Part shown: positions 18,401 through 22,053 of the stretch, piece by piece
Numbering within the stretch: the first letter of the stretch is position 1
How the letters are laid out: each line of letters begins with the position of its first letter
Source of the DNA: Podila epigama
Taxonomy: Eukaryota > Mortierellomycota > Mortierellomycetes > Mortierellales > Mortierellaceae
Direction of reading: 5' to 3'
Length of the DNA: 22,053 nucleotides
Assembly (NCBI GenBank): GCA_015679605.1
Contig: JAAAVE010000342.1
Coordinates: forward strand, 1 to 22,053
The notes under the pieces: generated by a model
Database searches by the model: none
The model's input: the letters and a program-made list of their open reading frames with translations, nothing else
Told to the model about the DNA's origin: nothing
Translations under genes and position numbers: made by a program

Positions 18401-21400
18401 AGCAACCATTGTAAAGTTGATCGAAAAACTGACACATCAATATGGCATGGGTAAGATGAATGATAGATACAAAAAGTTGGACCAAAGTTGTCCATGCTTC
18501 ATCCATTAGTGTATCACATCCATGTGTTACGTCTGTGTGTTGCATCCATGTGTTACCTCTGTGTGTTGCATCCACGTCCTACACCTGAGTGCTTGAGTGC
18601 TTGAGTGCTAGCTATGAGCGTGACAATGTGCCTGGATGCTTTTGTTGCTGTTTAGCATGATGATACTCACATTTTGTCAACATGTTTGTAGATTCGGGTT
18701 TCATGCAGGACTTTTTCTTGACGTATCGCTTCTTCATGTCGCCCGTGCAGCTCTGCAAGTATCTGATGCAGCGATATCTGTGGGCGCTTGAGGAAGACAC
18801 TGAAGAGCGATGCATCGTCTGCGTTCGGTAACACACTTTTATATATATACATATGCCACCAACTTGCTCATCTGCCTGTGACCAATACCCCCTTTCCTTC
18901 TCTAACCATCTCAATCCTTCTTCACCCATGTCCTGATAACAACTCCAACGGTTTTTCTCAAACAGAATGTTTGTCGTTCTTCGGTACTGGATTAACAATC
19001 ATTTCGCGGATGATTTTCTGACTTCGAGAGCATTGCGCTTCCAAATGGGTGCCTTCTTGAATGAGATGCAGGTCCACCCAAAGGTCAGGGCCTCGCAACG
19101 CGACTCGCGCATTATCCTTAACCTGACAGACTTTCTCAAGTACCAACGACGACTGTTCAAGAACCTCGCACAGCAAAGTATGATGGCCGAAAAACTTCAG
19201 CAACAGATGGACAAAGACGGCAATGACGGAGGCTCGGATGATAGAATTGGAATGGAAAAAGAAGAGCAACCGGATGCAATGGTGCACGACCATGACATAG
19301 CGACGCAAGGTGGCCGGTACGAAGAAGTACCCTGTACGCCAACGTCAACCGTGAGTGATGTTACAGGCTTGCGTCAGCCGCCGATGGTACCAATCAAGTC
19401 ACGTCATCGTGCATCCACCCTTGCAGGAACATCCTCAAAGACTTTTGCAAAGGAGGGTGCGGCCATTGGGAAGCCCCTGACAAAGGAATCCAAGGTCCAA
19501 TACATGTCAAGGCAAGCAAGCGAAGGTGCTGTGTATCCTGGCCGTGGGCGACGCATGTCGACATCGTCCAACAAGTCCAACAGGAGCAACAACACGCATT
19601 GGTCTGCCAAGGTCACGACAAGCATCAACAAGTGGCGCCAAAAGAGCGAAGATCTCTACCAACAATTCGTCCATACCGCCTTGGCGCCCAGTAGCAACAC
19701 AGGTTCTAGCCATGGACAAGGGAGCAACGGAAAAGGCAGTGAAAGCCGTGGTAGCTGTATCTGCTGGACACCAGCGTATGCTGGCATCACAGAGCATCAT
19801 GCCTTGAACACGGCACGAAGCTTTCCCAACCTTCGACCCTCTGTGGTCGTGAGCAATGTGTTCCATCACGATATTGCGGATGAGGCAAGTTCACCACATT
19901 CAAGTTTACATCATGTATCACAGAAACCATCTTTGGCTTCTAGTGACGGGATGCTGTCAGGTATTGGCACGATGTCGCCCAACAAGTCCATCAAGCGCCT
20001 CAAGTCATCTCTGAATCTGGGCCAGTCCTCGGCTTCTTCGACGTGCTCGATACCATCGCCAGTGCCCTCACCGACACGTCATCAGTTTGCAACCCTCACG
20101 AGCCGACACACTAAAAGTAACTCGAACTCGATAGAAGGCTATCATCCGAACCCAGAATGTCCATATCACGTTCCAACCTTGGCGACTCTTCCCAAGGAAG
20201 GAGCGGCTACAGTTTCGAACAGTCATCACACCAGCAAGGATGATCATGTTGTTAGTGGCTGTAGCAGTCATAGCCACGGCGACAACAACAGCAACAGCAA
20301 TAGTAAGGAAGCCTTGGCAGCTTCATCTTTGCCACCCACCTGTGATCCACTGTATAACTCGACTGAAAAGCCTCGTCCAGGCAGCCCTCTGCCACCTCCG
20401 TCATCCACTCGATCGTTACCACCGCAATCATCTCTCCCAGCATCACCTTCAGCCAGCAGCAGCATTTTTGGGCTATGGCATTCTCCTTCGGGGTCAGTGC
20501 ATGGTCATGGCACGATGCATCTCTCACCAACGCCATCGCCTAGTGCACAACTCCAACCGGCTTATAAGCCTTTCATCCTTTTTTACCGTTCATCCTTGAT
20601 TGCACAACAGCTCTGCCTCCTTGAGCAGCATTTTCTAGAGCAGATTAAATGGAACGAGCTCTTGGAGATTGAGTTGACGAAGGCAGGGCGACGTGGACGC
20701 GACTGGATGCAGCCGTCGATCAGTGGATATTATTTCAAGGATGCGAATGCGACAGGACGCAGTGGGATGGAGGCGAGCAATGAGCGGAGCAATATGCTTG
20801 GGATGTGGGTTGCCTCTGAGGTGGTGAGTACCTCGGGACTCGAGCAGCGGATTCGAGTGATTGAAAAGTTTATTCGGATTGCACAAAAGTGCTATCATTA
20901 CCGTAACTTTAACTCGTTGATCCAACTTGTGATGGGACTTGGGTCGAGCCATCTGTGTGGACTACGACGGACATGGGCACGGGTAGGGAGCCATGAGATG
21001 CGAGTGCTTCAACATCTACAGGATTTTATTTCTCCTTGTAAAAACTGGAATGTGATTCGTCGAGCGATGAGCGAGATTGGTCACCAGGATTTGGAGGGTG
21101 ACGGAGCACCGCATCCGCAACAGTCTTTCCAGTTTCAGCTCCAGCAACATCATCAACAACAACAGCAGCAGCCTTTACAACAGCAACAGCAGCAGCAGCC
21201 ACAGCAACAACAGCAACCGCAACGACCAAGTATTAGTCGCGAATCGACACAAAATAGTCTCGCCAGTAAGTTTCTCATGTCCTTTTTATTTTGCGTGCGC
21301 ATGTATGTGTGTGTGTGTGTGTGTGTGTGTGAATTGGCGGATGGGCGTTGATTGTGGAGGAGCATCAAGCGAATGAAGGATTGTTTGACTGATTGAAATC

Positions 21401-22019
21401 CCCACTCTCTCACCGTTTTCTCAAAAAACTAACACAAAACATTAGGCCCGCATCGGTCAAGTATTGGTGCATCGTCCTCGGATGGTGGGTATAGCAAGTA
21501 CCTGCACCACCAGACACCATTGGACAAGCAGGGCTGTATTCCTTTCTTGGGCCTGTTTGTATTTGATCTCACACATATTGCAGTATCCCCAGCGTGGTTC
21601 CTGCCACCGAGCATGACCTCATCCGATGGCGAGACGAGTACGCGTCTTGAGCCGCCTAATCCAAAGGACTTGAAGCAATTGATGCCCACAGGCACTCTTT
21701 TGGTGAACTTTTATCGATTTCAGCTCATTGGTAAGTAATTTTTTTTTGTCTTGTCATTGTAATGACCCATTGTCATTTTTTGAGGGATGTGACCTATCAG
21801 TTGACCGACCATTCACACATTGTGCGACCTTTATGTGTTTTTTTTTCGTTTTTTCTAGCCAAGACGATCAAGTGGTTCATGGCCTTTCAGCAGCGGTCAC
21901 AAAAGTATACGTTTCCGGTGGATAACACGCTCTACTCAAAGTGTTTTCTCTTGCGGGTGTTGAGTGATGAGCATGTGCGAGCATTAGCGGACAGCTGTGA
22001 GAGAGAGCAAGGCGGATAA
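15446..22019 (+). CDS. Ras guanine-nucleotide exchange factor (RasGEF_N + RasGEF)
   Basis: Seven exons: 15446-16530, 16668-17177, 17327-18450, 18692-18827, 18966-21265, 21446-21730 and 21859-22019. All introns are GT-AG and all phases match; the product is 1866 residues. An in-frame TAA at 15416 and A at -3 support the start. Residues 1-870 are mostly disordered Ser/Thr/Pro-rich sequence with a Gln/His-rich stretch at about 208-296. RasGEF_N spans about 871-1025 (ATIVKLIEKLTHQYGM, then DSGFMQDFFLTYRFFM). A disordered linker follows. The catalytic Cdc25-type domain spans about 1485-1850, with NMLGMWVASEVVS, RIRVIEKFIRIAQKCYHYRN, FNSLIQLVMGLGSSHLCGL and PFLGLFVFDLTHI. The protein should load GTP onto a Ras-family GTPase. 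A polyQ insertion (1670-1704) lies inside the catalytic domain. No SH3, PH or DEP domain is recognised. Lte1-like or Cdc25-like assignment is undecided. Confidence 0.95.
16070..16330 (+). repeat. Gln/His-rich coding tract in RasGEF
   Basis: CAA, CAG, CAT and CAC codons dominate about 87 codons (residues about 208-296). The tract starts with a His-rich block, passes through Gln-rich sequence broken by Glu, Leu and Lys that could form a coiled coil, and ends with six His in a row. It lies in the disordered N-terminal half, far from the catalytic domain. Confidence 0.85.
18517..18610. repeat. 26-bp minisatellite followed by GAGTGCTT repeats in RasGEF intron 3
   Basis: Two 26-base units (18517-18542 and 18543-18568) differ at a single base (G versus C in TTACGTCT/TTACCTCT). 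A third, degenerate partial unit follows. Then come three 8-base GAGTGCTT-like units at 18587-18610. The array fills part of the intron at 18451-18691. Confidence 0.8.
21118..21222 (+). repeat. CAA/CAG polyQ tract inside the RasGEF catalytic domain
   Basis: Thirty-five codons, of which I count 25 as Gln, encoded by mixed CAA and CAG. The tract separates the RRAMSEIG helix from the PFLGLFVFDL strand of the catalytic domain, an inter-helix segment that is short in canonical RasGEFs. The intron 21266-21445 follows shortly after. Confidence 0.9.
21306..21331. repeat. (TG)n microsatellite in RasGEF intron 5
   Basis: An uninterrupted TG dinucleotide run of 26 bases, 40 bases into the intron 21266-21445. 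Intronic TG tracts can bind RNA-binding proteins, but here it may be only a microsatellite. Confidence 0.9.
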
Positions 22020-22053
22020 TGACTCTTTTCACCGCGTAGTATGCAATGATTTT

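Overview
The window is eukaryotic and almost certainly fungal. Every protein gene I could build is interrupted by short GT-AG introns of about 90 to 420 bases. Start codons have A at -3, and coding regions carry Gln/His/Ser-rich low-complexity tracts. The gene content (Sel1-repeat protein, full-length ABCC transporter, tandem GSTs, a large RasGEF) and the mixture of glutamine tracts with low-complexity intergenic DNA fit an early-diverging filamentous fungus, for example Mortierellomycota/Mucoromycota. That placement is inference and was not checked against any database.

Layout. (1) Positions 1-1251, + strand: the 3' part of a Sel1-repeat protein gene that continues upstream of the window, resembling the fungal Nif1/Dsf2 group. 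(2) Positions 1568-7402, - strand: a complete six-exon gene for a 1595-residue ABCC (MRP/Ycf1-type) transporter with the order TMD0-TMD1-NBD1-TMD2-NBD2. Genes 1 and 2 converge, with 316 bases between stop codons. (3) Positions 7892-9020 and 9619-10738, - strand: two tandem four-exon glutathione S-transferase genes (254 and 265 residues) with the same intron positions, so a local duplication. (4) Positions 10739-15445: a 4.7 kb stretch without a convincing protein gene. It holds microsatellites, a strand-asymmetric purine tract, a predicted multi-hairpin RNA element, clusters of a GGTCAA motif and a 1.4 kb G-depleted leader. (5) Positions 15446-22019, + strand: a complete seven-exon gene for a 1866-residue Ras guanine-nucleotide exchange factor, with RasGEF_N and catalytic RasGEF domains far apart and a polyglutamine insertion inside the catalytic domain.

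How they fit together. The two GST genes and the ABCC gene lie in a row on one strand with short spacers (598 and 489 bases). GSTs attach glutathione to electrophiles, and MRP-type ABCC proteins export or sequester glutathione conjugates. The row therefore reads as a small phase II plus phase III detoxification cluster. The Sel1 protein and the RasGEF are probably unrelated signalling or cell-cycle neighbours. I found no CRISPR array, no intact transposon, no rRNA gene and no convincing tRNA gene.

Exon boundaries were derived by hand from splice consensus and frame continuity. All of them keep the frame, but none has RNA evidence.
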